From Kiloniellaceae bacterium (lineage in GTDB: Bacteria > Pseudomonadota > Alphaproteobacteria > Kiloniellales > J153), in contig JAJFGO010000098.1 of the NCBI GenBank assembly GCA_021776095.1, positions 87,094 through 151,093 on the forward strand: a stretch of DNA of 64,000 nucleotides. The letters run 5' to 3'. Of the stretch, positions 48,414-57,325 are shown piece after piece (within the stretch, counting starts at the first letter, position 1; every line of letters starts with the position of its first letter). Both the position numbers and the translations under genes were made by a program. The notes beneath the pieces are model-generated. The model made no database searches, was not told where the DNA came from, and worked only from the letters and a program-made list of their open reading frames with translations.

Positions 48414-49235
48414 CTATTCGTTTATGGCTGTGGCGGCCTTGGACTGGTCGTCCTCAGCCGGCTCGGATTCGTCTTGGGCACGGCGGGTGCCCGGATCGGG
48501 CCGCTTTTCAGGTTGAGGCCCAGCCGCCAAGTGCCGTTCGAAAACGCGCAATAGGGCCCAGCCCGATTCATTGACGTGCCCCATGTAATCGCGATAGCGC
48601 CGGTCCGTGATCGGCCCGAAGATCTCGGCCTTGGCCGCCTCGGAAAAACCGACGATTGCGTTCAACAAGGTCCGCACCTCGTGACCCAGGTCGCGGCTGT
48701 CCCCGATCCGATCGGCCAGGTCCGAGGGCTTGGTCACGCTGCGGCTTTGCTCGATCTCGGCTTCGACTGCCTGTCGGCGCGCATATTCTCGAGCCAGGCG
48801 GATCCGAAGCGATGTCTCGCGCCGCTTCGACTCGGCCAGAGCCGCCGCAACCGCCCAAATGCCCAGTAGCACGATGAGGCGGTTTGCCAGGCCCGGACCG
48901 GCCAGCAGTGCGGACACCGAGGCGCCGGCCGCGCCAGTTAAGGCCGCGCCGATCACTACCAAGGCGCTGGCAATCGCCGCCAAGACGTAGACATCGCGCG
49001 GCTTGGCCAGCCAGAGGCCCAGGAAGACGATGGTAAGATGCAAGGCGGCGGCCCAGACGCCTGCCGGCAGGAAAACCTCCGCCGCCAGGGTCGTGCCGCC
49101 GAGGGCCAGAATGCTGGCGAGTGCCCGGAGATTATGAAGCGGCAATCCTCCGGTCGTTCCGGCCCGGGCCGGAACCCCAATTTGTCGGGCCTTTTGGGCG
49201 GGCGCTGGCGCGCTCGCCGCCCCTGTTTCGGCCAT
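48414..49235 (-). CDS. Membrane protein with HisKA-like dimerisation domain but no kinase ATPase domain
   Basis: A 273-residue protein. About four hydrophobic helices (residues 36-135) are followed by a coiled segment and a HisKA-type H-box, DLGHEVRTLLNAIVGFSE (183-200), with the phospho-acceptor His185. After FGPITDRRYRDYMGHVNESG the sequence ends in an acidic tail (about 240-273) with no HATPase domain: no N, G1 or G2 box. It may be an orphan phospho-acceptor, a decoy or a dimerisation partner. AAGGGGA precedes ATG 49235; a few more codons are open upstream. The 50 bases to ssb leave no room for a lost kinase domain. Confidence 0.8.
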   Translation of the reverse strand: MAETGAASAPAPAQKARQIGVPARAGTTGGLPLHNLRALASILALGGTTLAAEVFLPAGVWAAALHLTIVFLGLWLAKPRDVYVLAAIASALVVIGAALTGAAGASVSALLAGPGLANRLIVLLGIWAVAAALAESKRRETSLRIRLAREYARRQAVEAEIEQSRSVTKPSDLADRIGDSRDLGHEVRTLLNAIVGFSEAAKAEIFGPITDRRYRDYMGHVNESGWALLRVFERHLAAGPQPEKRPDPGTRRAQDESEPAEDDQSKAATAINE

Positions 49236-49547
49236 AACGTAAGTCCCCTTAAAAGCGTCCCTTGTCATTCAGATCCCCCAAGACCCGATCTCTGCACCAT
49301 AGCTTGTGGGGATTCGCGCCGATTTGTCCACATCCTGATGTGAAATATTGTGCAGCGGGCGGAATCGACGCCACTTCGGCCAGTTACGCGCCGGGGTGCG
49401 CGGTTGTTCGCACCTGCGAAATTTGCTACAGGTTTGAGTCAATTCCATGCCGAATCCAGGCGGCCGGGCGCAGTTTTTCGAGACGTCGGGTGCGGCCTGG
49501 GCCCACAGCCAATTCCGAACCGGTTTTCAGGTATTTAGGACCATCCC
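49236..49547 (+). other. Intergenic region upstream of gyrA
   Basis: 312 bases between divergent genes with no supported reading frame. It holds four GANTC methylation motifs within 146 bases (49311, 49362, 49436 and 49452). A possible promoter is TTGTCC (49324-49329) with TATTGT (49346-49351) at 16-base spacing. Its match to consensus is modest and it lies 200 bases from the gyrA start. Confidence 0.5.
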
Positions 49548-52286
49548 TTGAGCGATACGACAACGCCAGATTTCGACATCACGCCGGTCACCGTCGAGGA
49601 CGAGATGCGCCGCTCCTACCTCGATTACGCCATGAGCGTCATCGTGTCGCGGGCGCTTCCCGACGTGCGCGACGGTCTCAAGCCGGTTCACCGGCGCATT
49701 CTTTATGCCATGAAAGAGGCCGGCTACGACTGGAACCGGGCCTACCGGAAGTCGGCGCGCGTGGTCGGCGACGTCATGGGTATCTACCATCCTCACGGCG
49801 ACCAGGCGATTTACGACGCCATGGTTCGCATGGCGCAGGAGTTCTCCATGCGCCTGCCGTTGATCGACGGCCAGGGCAATTTCGGCTCCATGGACGGCGA
49901 CCCGCCAGCGGCTATGCGCTACACCGAGGCCCGCCTGCAACGGGTCGCCAGCGACGCCCTGCTGGAGGATATCGACAAGGGCACGGTCGATTTCCAGCCC
50001 AACTACGACGAGACCACCAAAGAGCCCAGCGTGCTGCCGGCGCGCTTTCCGAACATCCTGGTCAATGGCGCCGGCGGCATCGCGGTTGGCATGGCGACCA
50101 ACATTCCGCCGCACAATTTGGGCGAGGTGATCGACGCCTGCACCGCCTATATCGAGAACCCCAACATCAGCGTCGACGGCTTGATGGAGCATGTGCCGGG
50201 TCCGGATTTTCCGACCGGCGCCATCGTCATGGGCCGCGCCGGCATTCGCGACGCCTATCACACCGGGCGCGGTTCGGTGCGGGTGCGCGCCAAGGTCGAT
50301 GTCGAGGAGATCCGCAAGGACCGCCAGGCGATCGTGGTCGAAGAGGTTCCCTTCCAGGTCAACAAGGCGCGCATGATCGAACGCATGGCCGAGGTCGTGC
50401 GCGACAAGACGGTCGAGGGCATCAGCGATCTGCGCGACGAAAGCGACCGGCAAGGCCTGCGGGTGGTCATCGAACTGCGACGCGACGCGGAACCCGACGT
50501 GGTCCTGAACCAGCTCTATCGCTACACGCCGCTGCAGAGCTCCTTCGGCATGAACATGGTGGCGATCAACGGCGGCCGGCCGGAGACCCTGGATCTCAAG
50601 CAGATCATCTCCGCCTTCGTTGCCTTCCGCGAAGAGGTTATTACCCGGCGCACCATCTTCGATCTGGGTAAGGCGCGCGACCGGGCTCACGTTCTGGTCG
50701 GGCTGGCCATCGCGGTCGCCAACATCGACGAGGTTATCGCCTTGATCCGGGCGGCGCCGGACCCGGTTGCCGCGCGCAGCGCCTTAATGGCGCGCGCCTG
50801 GCCGGCTGCCGATGTTGCCTCCCTGATTGCCCTGATCGACGAACCGGGCTGCGCCATCGCCAACGACGGCACGATCCACCTGACCGAGATCCAGGCCCGG
50901 GCCATCCTGGAATTGCGCCTGCAGCGCCTGACCGGACTGGAACGGGGCAAGATCGCGGAGGAGTTGGAGACCCTGGCGGCGCAAATTAGCGACTTCCTGG
51001 CGATCTTGGACTCGCGGACCCGGCTGATGGATATCCTGCGAAGCGAACTCTTGGATATGAAAGAGCGTTTCGCCACGCCTCGGCGCACAGCGATCGAAGA
51101 CTCGGCGGCCGATCACGACGACGAAGACCTGATCCAGCGCGAGGACATGGTGGTCACGGTCAGCCACGGCGGCTACATCAAGCGGGTGCCGCTCAGCATG
51201 TACCGGGCGCAACGGCGCGGCGGCAAGGGTCGCGCCGGTATGGCGACCCGCGACGAGGATTTCGTTAGCAAGGTCTTCGTGTGCAACACCCACACGCCGG
51301 TTCTGTTCTTTTCCTCGCGCGGCATGGTCTACAAGATGAAGGTTTATCGCCTGCCGCTCGGCTCGCCCCAGGCGCGCGGCAAGGCCCTCATCAACCTCCT
51401 CCCGCTGCGCGCTGGAGAGACCATCACCACCGCCATGCCCTTGCCCGAGGACGAGGCCGCTTGGGGCGATATGTTCGCGGTCTTCGCGACGTCGCGCGGC
51501 GACGTGCGACGCAATCTTCTGTCGGATTTCACCCACGTCATGGCCAATGGCAAAATCGCCATGAAACTGGAGGATGCCAATGCTCGCCTAGTCAGCGTCC
51601 GGGTTTGCGGCCAGGCCGACGATGTTCTGCTGGCTACCGCGCTCGGCAAGTGCATCCGTTTTTCGGTGACCGACATGCGGGTCTTTTCTAGCCGCACTTC
51701 GACCGGGGTGCGCGGGATCAGGCTGGCGTCTGACGACGAGGTCATTTCCATGACCGTGCTGCGCCATGTCGATCTGGGGATCGAGGAGCGCGACGCATAT
51801 CTGCGCTATGCGGCGGCTCGCCGCCGGGCCGAGAGCGGCGACGAGGAAGAGGCGCCCTGCGCCCCCGATGACCTCGGCATTGAGCTGTCCGAGGCGCGCC
51901 TGGAGGAACTGGCAGCGGCCGAGCAGTTTATCCTCTCAGTCGCCGAGGATGGCCAAGGCAAGCGGACCTCGGCCTACGAATACCGGGTCATCGGCCGGGG
52001 CGGGCAGGGTATCGTCAGCATGGAACTATCGCGCGGGCGCGGCATTAGCTCCCGCGTGATCGGCGCGTTCCCGGTCGAGCCGAGCGATCAGGTGGTGCTG
52101 GTGACCGACGCGGGTAAGCTAATCCGCTGTCCGGTCAGCGACGTGCGGATCGCCGGGCGCGCGACCCGTGGTGTGCGGTTGTTCGACGTTGCCGAGGACG
52201 AGCGGGTCGTCTCCGTCGCCCGCCTGGCCGACGAAGGCGAAGACCCCGAGGAGCCTGAAGAACCAGCGCCCGGTGGTGACACCTAA
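49548..52286 (+). CDS. gyrA: DNA gyrase subunit A
   Basis: A 912-residue type II topoisomerase subunit that, with GyrB, introduces negative supercoils. The breakage-reunion domain begins [20 protein letters not shown]. The catalytic Tyr is Tyr125 (AMRYTEARL). The C-terminal beta-pinwheel carries the GyrA box QRRGGKG, so this is GyrA rather than ParC. The quinolone region reads [10 protein letters not shown], giving Gln86 where E. coli has Ser83, and Asp90 for Asp87. The tail is very acidic. Start TTG 49548 is inferred from TTAGGA and the family N-terminus; no nearby ATG fits. Confidence 0.97.
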   Translation: MSDTTTPDFDITPVTVEDEMRRSYLDYAMSVIVSRALPDVRDGLKPVHRRILYAMKEAGYDWNRAYRKSARVVGDVMGIYHPHGDQAIYDAMVRMAQEFSMRLPLIDGQGNFGSMDGDPPAAMRYTEARLQRVASDALLEDIDKGTVDFQPNYDETTKEPSVLPARFPNILVNGAGGIAVGMATNIPPHNLGEVIDACTAYIENPNISVDGLMEHVPGPDFPTGAIVMGRAGIRDAYHTGRGSVRVRAKVDVEEIRKDRQAIVVEEVPFQVNKARMIERMAEVVRDKTVEGISDLRDESDRQGLRVVIELRRDAEPDVVLNQLYRYTPLQSSFGMNMVAINGGRPETLDLKQIISAFVAFREEVITRRTIFDLGKARDRAHVLVGLAIAVANIDEVIALIRAAPDPVAARSALMARAWPAADVASLIALIDEPGCAIANDGTIHLTEIQARAILELRLQRLTGLERGKIAEELETLAAQISDFLAILDSRTRLMDILRSELLDMKERFATPRRTAIEDSAADHDDEDLIQREDMVVTVSHGGYIKRVPLSMYRAQRRGGKGRAGMATRDEDFVSKVFVCNTHTPVLFFSSRGMVYKMKVYRLPLGSPQARGKALINLLPLRAGETITTAMPLPEDEAAWGDMFAVFATSRGDVRRNLLSDFTHVMANGKIAMKLEDANARLVSVRVCGQADDVLLATALGKCIRFSVTDMRVFSSRTSTGVRGIRLASDDEVISMTVLRHVDLGIEERDAYLRYAAARRRAESGDEEEAPCAPDDLGIELSEARLEELAAAEQFILSVAEDGQGKRTSAYEYRVIGRGGQGIVSMELSRGRGISSRVIGAFPVEPSDQVVLVTDAGKLIRCPVSDVRIAGRATRGVRLFDVAEDERVVSVARLADEGEDPEEPEEPAPGGDT

Positions 52287-52317
52287 CGCCGGGTCAATAA
52301 GGGAAGGAAGGACCGCC

Positions 52318-52866
52318 ATGTCCGGGCCGCACATCGGGGTTTATCCTGGGACCTTCGACCCAATCACCAAGGGCCATATGGATATCATCGTTCGGGCCGC
52401 GCGGGTGCTCGACGGCCTAGTGGTCGCGGTTGCCGCGAATCCGGGCAAGAGCCCTCTGTTCGACGTGACCGAGCGCGTCGAAATGATCGAAGGGGAACTG
52501 GGCGAGGTGCGCGCCGCGGGTTATGACGTCACGGTCCAACCCTTTGACAATTTGCTGATTCACTTCGCCCAGGAAATCGGCGCCAATATCATCGTTCGCG
52601 GACTACGGGCGGTTTCGGATTTCGAGTACGAGTTCCAGATGGCCTCCATGAACTCCCGCCTCGATCCCGAGATCGAGACCCTGTTCCTGACCGCGTCGGA
52701 GCGCCAGCAGTTCATCGCCGCCGGCCTGGTCAAGGAGATCGCCCGCCTAGGCGGGGACGTCGCCGGATTCGTCAGCGCACCGGTCGTCGCCAAGCTGGCC
52801 GGGCGCTTTACCCCGGCCCCGGCCAAGACCGTCGCCAAACGCCGGCCGCCTCTGCGGAAGGTCTAG
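52318..52866 (+). CDS. coaD: Pantetheine-phosphate adenylyltransferase
   Basis: A 182-residue enzyme that adenylates 4'-phosphopantetheine in coenzyme A synthesis. GVYPGTFDPITKGHMDI carries the nucleotide-binding TxxH-type motif (T...GH), and later NIIVRGLRAVSDFEYEFQM and FLTASERQQFIAAGLVKEIA are typical. The last ~20 residues are an unconserved Lys/Pro-rich tail. GGAAGGAAGG precedes ATG 52318. It follows gyrA by 31 bases and may be co-transcribed. A GACGGCGA/TCGCCGTC hairpin at 52871-52897 is a possible weak terminator. Confidence 0.95.
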   Translation: MSGPHIGVYPGTFDPITKGHMDIIVRAARVLDGLVVAVAANPGKSPLFDVTERVEMIEGELGEVRAAGYDVTVQPFDNLLIHFAQEIGANIIVRGLRAVSDFEYEFQMASMNSRLDPEIETLFLTASERQQFIAAGLVKEIARLGGDVAGFVSAPVVAKLAGRFTPAPAKTVAKRRPPLRKV

Positions 52867-52903
52867 GGCCGACGGCGAGACGAGGCGATTCGCCGTCTTC
52901 GAC

Positions 52904-52933
52904 TTGACCGGCGCGCGGGCCCCGGCCTATGGT
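52904..52933 (+). promoter_or_regulatory. Candidate promoter for tRNA-Lys
   Basis: TTGACC (52904-52909) and TATGGT (52928-52933) are 18 bases apart and lie 47 bases before the mature tRNA start. Confidence 0.4.
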
Positions 52934-52980
52934 CGCGCCGCCCGCGGCCGGCTCGCCCCGGCAGGGCCGTTTTCCGGTGA

Positions 52981-53056
52981 GAGCCCGTAGCTCAGGTGGT
53001 AGAGCAGCTGACTTTTAATCAGCGGGTCGAAGGTTCGAGTCCTTCCGGGCTCACCA
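52981..53056 (+). tRNA. tRNA-Lys (anticodon UUU)
   Basis: 76 bases including an encoded CCA. Acceptor GAGCCCG (52981-52987) pairs with CGGGCTC (53046-53052). The D arm has GTAGCTCAGGTGGTAGAGC. The anticodon stem-loop CTGACTTTTAATCAG gives anticodon TTT. The T arm is AAGGTTCGAGTCCTT. All four arms fold without mismatch. Confidence 0.97.
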
Positions 53057-53204
53057 GGAAAATCATGTGGTTAGGGTATCTCTCTCAGAAATCTGTGGAT
53101 CCCGAGATACCGTGCTCGGCAACAAGCTGGTTTAATTTGGCCTGGTGCTGGCGCAGTGTCCCGCCATGTCCGTCCGGCTTTCTCTCCCTACAGGAGCTAG
53201 CTTT

Positions 53205-55253
53205 ATGAAATCGAGTTGGGACGCTGATCTTGCAAAGGCGACCGTGGACTCCTACGTCGCGCAAGGCGTGAACGAGGACCTGGCAATCCGGACTTACACG
53301 ACGCGGCTGTTGGGACAGGATCCCCAACTTGTCCTTCACGGCGGCGGGAATACCTCGGTCAAGACGGTTTTCACCGATGAAGACGGCACCGAGGTTGAGG
53401 TGATGTGCGTCAAGGGGTCCGGCTGGGATATGGCGACGATCGAACCGCAGGGTTTACCGGCAGTTCGATTGGGCCCGCTGCAAAAAATCGCCGAATTCGA
53501 ACGCTTGAGCGATGAGAAAATGGTGGCGCTGCAACGGCGCCAATTGTTAGATCCCGCCGCACCTAATCCATCGGTCGAGGCGATCCTGCACGCTATTCTG
53601 CCGTTCAAGCATGTGGACCATACACATGCCAACGCCATTGTTGCCCTCACCAACCAGCCCAATGGCGAAGACATTATTCGCGAGATTTATCCGGACGCGG
53701 TCCTTGTCACGTATGTTATGCCGGGTTTCGAACTCGCCAAGGTTTGCCTGCGAACGCTTCAAGGTCAACCGAATGGCGATGCGATGATCCTTCTAAATCA
53801 TGGCATCTTTACTTACTCCGACGATCCGCGCCAAGCCTACGAAAACATGATTGCCCTGGTAGATCGGGCTGAACGGAAACTGGCCAAAGGGAACGAGCGT
53901 CCGTTTCGCGGAATCGAGTTACCGGACGATCTTGCGAACGTCTCCGAGGTCGCGCCGATCATTCGCGGCGCGCTGGCCTGCGATAGCGGGGCCGATGAGA
54001 TGCCTAAGCGCTGGGTGCTGGAGCACCGGGCCGACGACGCCATCTTGCGCTTTTGTAACGGCGAGACCATCGAAGACTACGCGACCAAGGGAAACGCGAC
54101 ACCGGATCATATTCTTCGCATAAAGCGCGCCGGGATTCCTCTACCGCCGCCGACGAAGTTGACGCTCGATAAGTTCGCCAACACTGTCAGGTCTTCCGTT
54201 GAGCAATTTGCGCAAGACTATGACGCATACTTCAAACGTAATAACGAGCGCGTCGGCGGAACGAAGGTCATGCTCGACCCGATGCCACGGGTTTTTTATG
54301 TTGCTGGACTTGGGTTGTTTGCTGCGGGCAAGACGAAAAAGGACGCCAAGGTCGCGGCCGATATCGCGGAAGCAACCATCGAGGTCATTACCAAGGCGGA
54401 AGGGATCGGTACCTTCACGGCGCTTTCGGAAGAGGACCTGTTCGACGTCGAGTATTGGTCCTTAGAACAAGCGAAGTTGTCGAAAGCAGTGGAAAAACCG
54501 CTCACCCGCCAGGTCGCGGTGGTGACAGGCGCGGCCGGCGGACTGGGGTATGCGATTTCGGCGGCGCTTCGATCGGACGGCGCCGAAGTCGCCATGCTCG
54601 ATATCGATGGCGAGAAATTAGCGGCCGCGGCGACGGAATTGGGCGCGTTCGCCGTCTGCTGCGATGTCACCAAACTGGACGCCGTGGACGCGGCCATTGC
54701 CCGAACCGTGGAACAGTTCGGCGGTGTCGATATTCTAATTTCCAACGCCGGGGCGGCCTTTCAAGGTCGCTTGCTCGAAGTCGGCGACGAAACGTTCCAA
54801 CAGGCTTTCGCGCTGAATTTTTGGAGCCATCACTACGTGGCGCGCGCCTGCGTGAAGGTTATGGAAACAATGGGGACAGGTGGAGCTTTGGTTTTTAATG
54901 TTTCCAAACAGGCGGTAAATCCTGGCCCCGATTTCGGTCCATACGGAACCTCAAAGGCGGCCTTGATGGCGCTGATGCGTCAATACGCGGTCGAATATGG
55001 CGTGGCGGGGATAACTGCAAACGCGGTGAACGCGGATCGAATCCGGACCGGCTTGTTGACGGACGAGTTCATCGCCGAGCGCAGCGTGGCGCGGGGCGTT
55101 TCCCCGGAGGACTACATGCGGGGCAACTTGTTGAAGCGGGAAGTATCCGCCCAGGATGTGGCGGATGCTTTCGTATATTTGGCAAAGGCGAGGAAGAGCA
55201 CCGGTGCGGTGATAACCGTGGATGGGGGAAACGTTGCCGCGATGATGCGGTGA
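53205..55253 (+). CDS. Bifunctional class II aldolase/short-chain dehydrogenase
   Basis: A 682-residue fusion. The N-terminal class II aldolase part (about 1-400) has zinc-binding His residues in FKHVDHTHANAI. The C-terminal SDR part (about 435-682) has nucleotide-binding VTGAAGGLGYAI, catalytic Ser in FNVSKQ, Tyr-Lys in PYGTSKAALMA, and the end VDGGNVAAMM. This is the RhaD-like architecture annotated as rhamnulose-1-phosphate aldolase/lactaldehyde dehydrogenase. ATG 53205 follows AGGAG by eight bases. It stands alone after tRNA-Lys and is visibly richer in A+T at third positions than its neighbours, suggesting acquisition. The sugar substrate is uncertain. Confidence 0.88.
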   Translation: MKSSWDADLAKATVDSYVAQGVNEDLAIRTYTTRLLGQDPQLVLHGGGNTSVKTVFTDEDGTEVEVMCVKGSGWDMATIEPQGLPAVRLGPLQKIAEFERLSDEKMVALQRRQLLDPAAPNPSVEAILHAILPFKHVDHTHANAIVALTNQPNGEDIIREIYPDAVLVTYVMPGFELAKVCLRTLQGQPNGDAMILLNHGIFTYSDDPRQAYENMIALVDRAERKLAKGNERPFRGIELPDDLANVSEVAPIIRGALACDSGADEMPKRWVLEHRADDAILRFCNGETIEDYATKGNATPDHILRIKRAGIPLPPPTKLTLDKFANTVRSSVEQFAQDYDAYFKRNNERVGGTKVMLDPMPRVFYVAGLGLFAAGKTKKDAKVAADIAEATIEVITKAEGIGTFTALSEEDLFDVEYWSLEQAKLSKAVEKPLTRQVAVVTGAAGGLGYAISAALRSDGAEVAMLDIDGEKLAAAATELGAFAVCCDVTKLDAVDAAIARTVEQFGGVDILISNAGAAFQGRLLEVGDETFQQAFALNFWSHHYVARACVKVMETMGTGGALVFNVSKQAVNPGPDFGPYGTSKAALMALMRQYAVEYGVAGITANAVNADRIRTGLLTDEFIAERSVARGVSPEDYMRGNLLKREVSAQDVADAFVYLAKARKSTGAVITVDGGNVAAMMR

Positions 55254-55279
55254 ACGCTGAAATGCGGTCCGCTGTTGTG

Positions 55280-56233
55280 TCAGCGCGGTTCTGCGCCAGC
55301 TAATTTGCGGACCCGCTCGCGGTGGACGATGTAGAGGCCGCTGGCGGCAATAATTACGGCGCCGAACACGGTCCAGCCGTCGGGTAGTTCGTCAAAGACG
55401 ACGAAGCCGAGCAGGGTCGCCCAGATCAAGCTGGAATAGCTGAACGGCGTGACCGTGGCCGCCGGGGCGGTCTCGAAGGCCTTGATCAGGGCGAAGTGGC
55501 CAATGGCGCCCAAAACCCCCAGCATGACGAAGCCGATCCAAGCCTCCACCGCCGGCGGCACCCAAACCAAGGGCACGCCGAAGCCCGTAACCAAGGTACC
55601 GACCGAGGCGCTGTAGGCGAGGGTGGTAAGCGGCCGATCGACTCCGGCCAGGCGCCGGGTGGTGATCTGATAGAGCGAGTAGGAGCAGGCCGCGCCCAGG
55701 GCGAGCAGGGCCGCCGGCTCCATGGCCGCGCTGCCTGGCCGGATAATGATGATGGCGCCGACGAAACCGACAACGACGCTGGCCCACCGATGCGGACCGA
55801 CCCGCTCGCCCAGCAGAGGTGTGGAAAGTGCGGTCACCAGCAGAGGGGAGACGAACATGATGGCGCTGGCGTTGGCGAGCGGCATGAAGCTGATGGCGGT
55901 AAAGAAAAACCCGGTGGCGCCGAGCAGAAAGATCGAGCGCAGGATCTGCAAGCCAAGCCGATTGGTGCGCAAGAGAGAGATCAGGCGGGGCGCCAGGAAG
56001 GTACCCAGAATCAGGACATGGAAGAAATATCGCGCCCAGACGATTTGCAGCACCGGATAGCTCTGAGAGAGGTACTTGGCCATGGTGTCCAGGCCAATGA
56101 ACAAAGCCATGGCGACGAGCATCCATAGAATGCCCCGTCCCGGCCGGGTGCTGTCGCGTACAGTGCGGAGGCTTTGGTCCAAGGCGGGGCCTAGAGGGGC
56201 GGGAGTGGGGCAGAGTCGTCTCGGTCCGATCAT
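55280..56233 (-). CDS. EamA-family (DMT superfamily) transporter
   Basis: A 317-residue inner-membrane protein with about ten helices as two EamA domains (about 35-165 and 180-310). The first starts ILWMLVAMALFIGLDTMAKY. The second ends FVVFDELPDGWTVFGAVII. The loop VWARYFFHVLILG is typical of the group. Substrate unknown; its nearest relatives are often called S-adenosylmethionine or drug/metabolite exporters, which I cannot confirm. ATG 56233 is chosen; other in-frame starts exist. Convergent with the aldolase fusion gene across 26 bases. Confidence 0.86.
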   Translation of the reverse strand: MIGPRRLCPTPAPLGPALDQSLRTVRDSTRPGRGILWMLVAMALFIGLDTMAKYLSQSYPVLQIVWARYFFHVLILGTFLAPRLISLLRTNRLGLQILRSIFLLGATGFFFTAISFMPLANASAIMFVSPLLVTALSTPLLGERVGPHRWASVVVGFVGAIIIIRPGSAAMEPAALLALGAACSYSLYQITTRRLAGVDRPLTTLAYSASVGTLVTGFGVPLVWVPPAVEAWIGFVMLGVLGAIGHFALIKAFETAPAATVTPFSYSSLIWATLLGFVVFDELPDGWTVFGAVIIAASGLYIVHRERVRKLAGAEPR

Positions 56234-56320
56234 CCACTTAGGTGCCCTCGCGGTCACGCGAAATCACCGTCCAGCTTCCACGCCATCCGCCTCCGGCATG
56301 GCCGGAAACATCGCGAGGCG

Positions 56321-56485
56321 TCACAGGATGTTGAGCGCCTTTAGGATGATCAGGGGCCAGGCGGCGCCATAGCTCATGGCGCCGCCGATATCCAACTCGA
56401 TCCCAGATATCTGACGGGCCAGGCCAAAACCGAAGGTTCCGGCCAAATAGACCACGACCACACTGCCATAGAGCCATCTTGGCAT
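56321..56485 (-). CDS. Small hypothetical membrane protein (54 aa)
   Basis: A 54-residue protein with two hydrophobic segments: about 4-22 (WLYGSVVVVYLAGTFGFGL) and 38-54. Between them is ARQISGIELDIGGAMSYG. A strong GGAGGGG lies five bases before ATG 56485, which argues that it is translated. Longer upstream frames lack hydrophobic or family features. It precedes the EamA transporter on the same strand by 87 bases. No known family. Confidence 0.65.
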   Translation of the reverse strand: MPRWLYGSVVVVYLAGTFGFGLARQISGIELDIGGAMSYGAAWPLIILKALNIL

Positions 56486-56719
56486 TTTTTCCCCTCCGCG
56501 GGGGGAGACCGCCAGCATCTTGCAAGGCGGCTTACAGGGACAAATTCTAGCCCTCCGGGGAGGCGCACTAGAGTGTGAATTCTGTGATTTTTTCCGATAG
56601 GCGATGGCCGGCCTAATTGTATGTTTCTCAATATCTTGCGGTGAATTAAACGGTATTTTAAGTACGTTGGCTCTTTGATCGTCCCAGAGTTGTGAAATTT
56701 CCCTGGGGGCCACGATCTA

Positions 56720-57310
56720 ATGAGTAGCGTCGCCAAACTCTGGGCGCGTATCGAAGAAGCCAAACAACGCCTCGGTGCTACCGATGAGGCGCAAATCAAG
56801 CAAATCCAAGGCATCAACACGCAGGTCAAAGAGGTTCGCGCTGGTCTCGCCGAGCGCTACCGCGAGCTTGAGCGGCACCGCGAAGAAGTTTCCAAGCTTC
56901 GGGGCGAGAACGAACAACTCAAGCGCATGCTCCATCGCCTGCTTACCGCCATCGAACAGCGCTCGACCAATCCACTTAAGGAGATGATGCGCGAATTGGC
57001 CGGTGACGTCAGCGCCATGGCGCCTCTGGCGGCGGTGGCCGAGGTCGGGGCCCAGCCCACGGGGGCCCCCAAGCAAGACCCTAAGCCTGCCGGAACGGCA
57101 AAGCGTCCGGCAATCGAGCGCTTGGGCGGTTCGGTGGCCGCCACACCGGCCCCCGCCGCGGACCCGATGGCAAGTACCGCCATCCCCAGCGAGAAGGACT
57201 CGCGCTGGCTGCATGAGATCATGGAGCGGGCCCAGGAACTTTCGGCCGACGGCGGGAAGGCATCTCGCCCGTCCTCCACCGCGACGTCGTCCCACGGCAC
57301 GTTGAACTAG
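56720..57310 (+). CDS. Hypothetical coiled-coil protein
   Basis: A 196-residue soluble protein. Residues about 5-80 form a strong coiled coil (IEEAKQRLGATDEAQIKQIQ and RYRELERHREEVSKLRGENE as landmarks). A Pro/Ala-rich low-complexity linker follows (about 100-165), then a short amphipathic helix DSRWLHEIMERAQELSAD near the C-terminus. The fold recalls small structural or division-associated proteins, but no family can be named. An A+T-rich gap of 234 bases lies upstream. The ribosome site is weak. Confidence 0.7.
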   Translation: MSSVAKLWARIEEAKQRLGATDEAQIKQIQGINTQVKEVRAGLAERYRELERHREEVSKLRGENEQLKRMLHRLLTAIEQRSTNPLKEMMRELAGDVSAMAPLAAVAEVGAQPTGAPKQDPKPAGTAKRPAIERLGGSVAATPAPAADPMASTAIPSEKDSRWLHEIMERAQELSADGGKASRPSSTATSSHGTLN

Positions 57311-57325
57311 GTTCCGCCGCGCCGT

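Noticed and set aside
53085-53339. Minus-strand fragment after tRNA-Lys as a transposase remnant
   Set aside because: The peptide looks foreign to its surroundings, but I could not match it to any IS family and no inverted repeats were seen, so it is mentioned only as a possibility.
56640-56660. Second CtrA-like site in the A+T-rich gap before the coiled-coil gene
   Set aside because: The two TTAA units are eight bases apart rather than seven.
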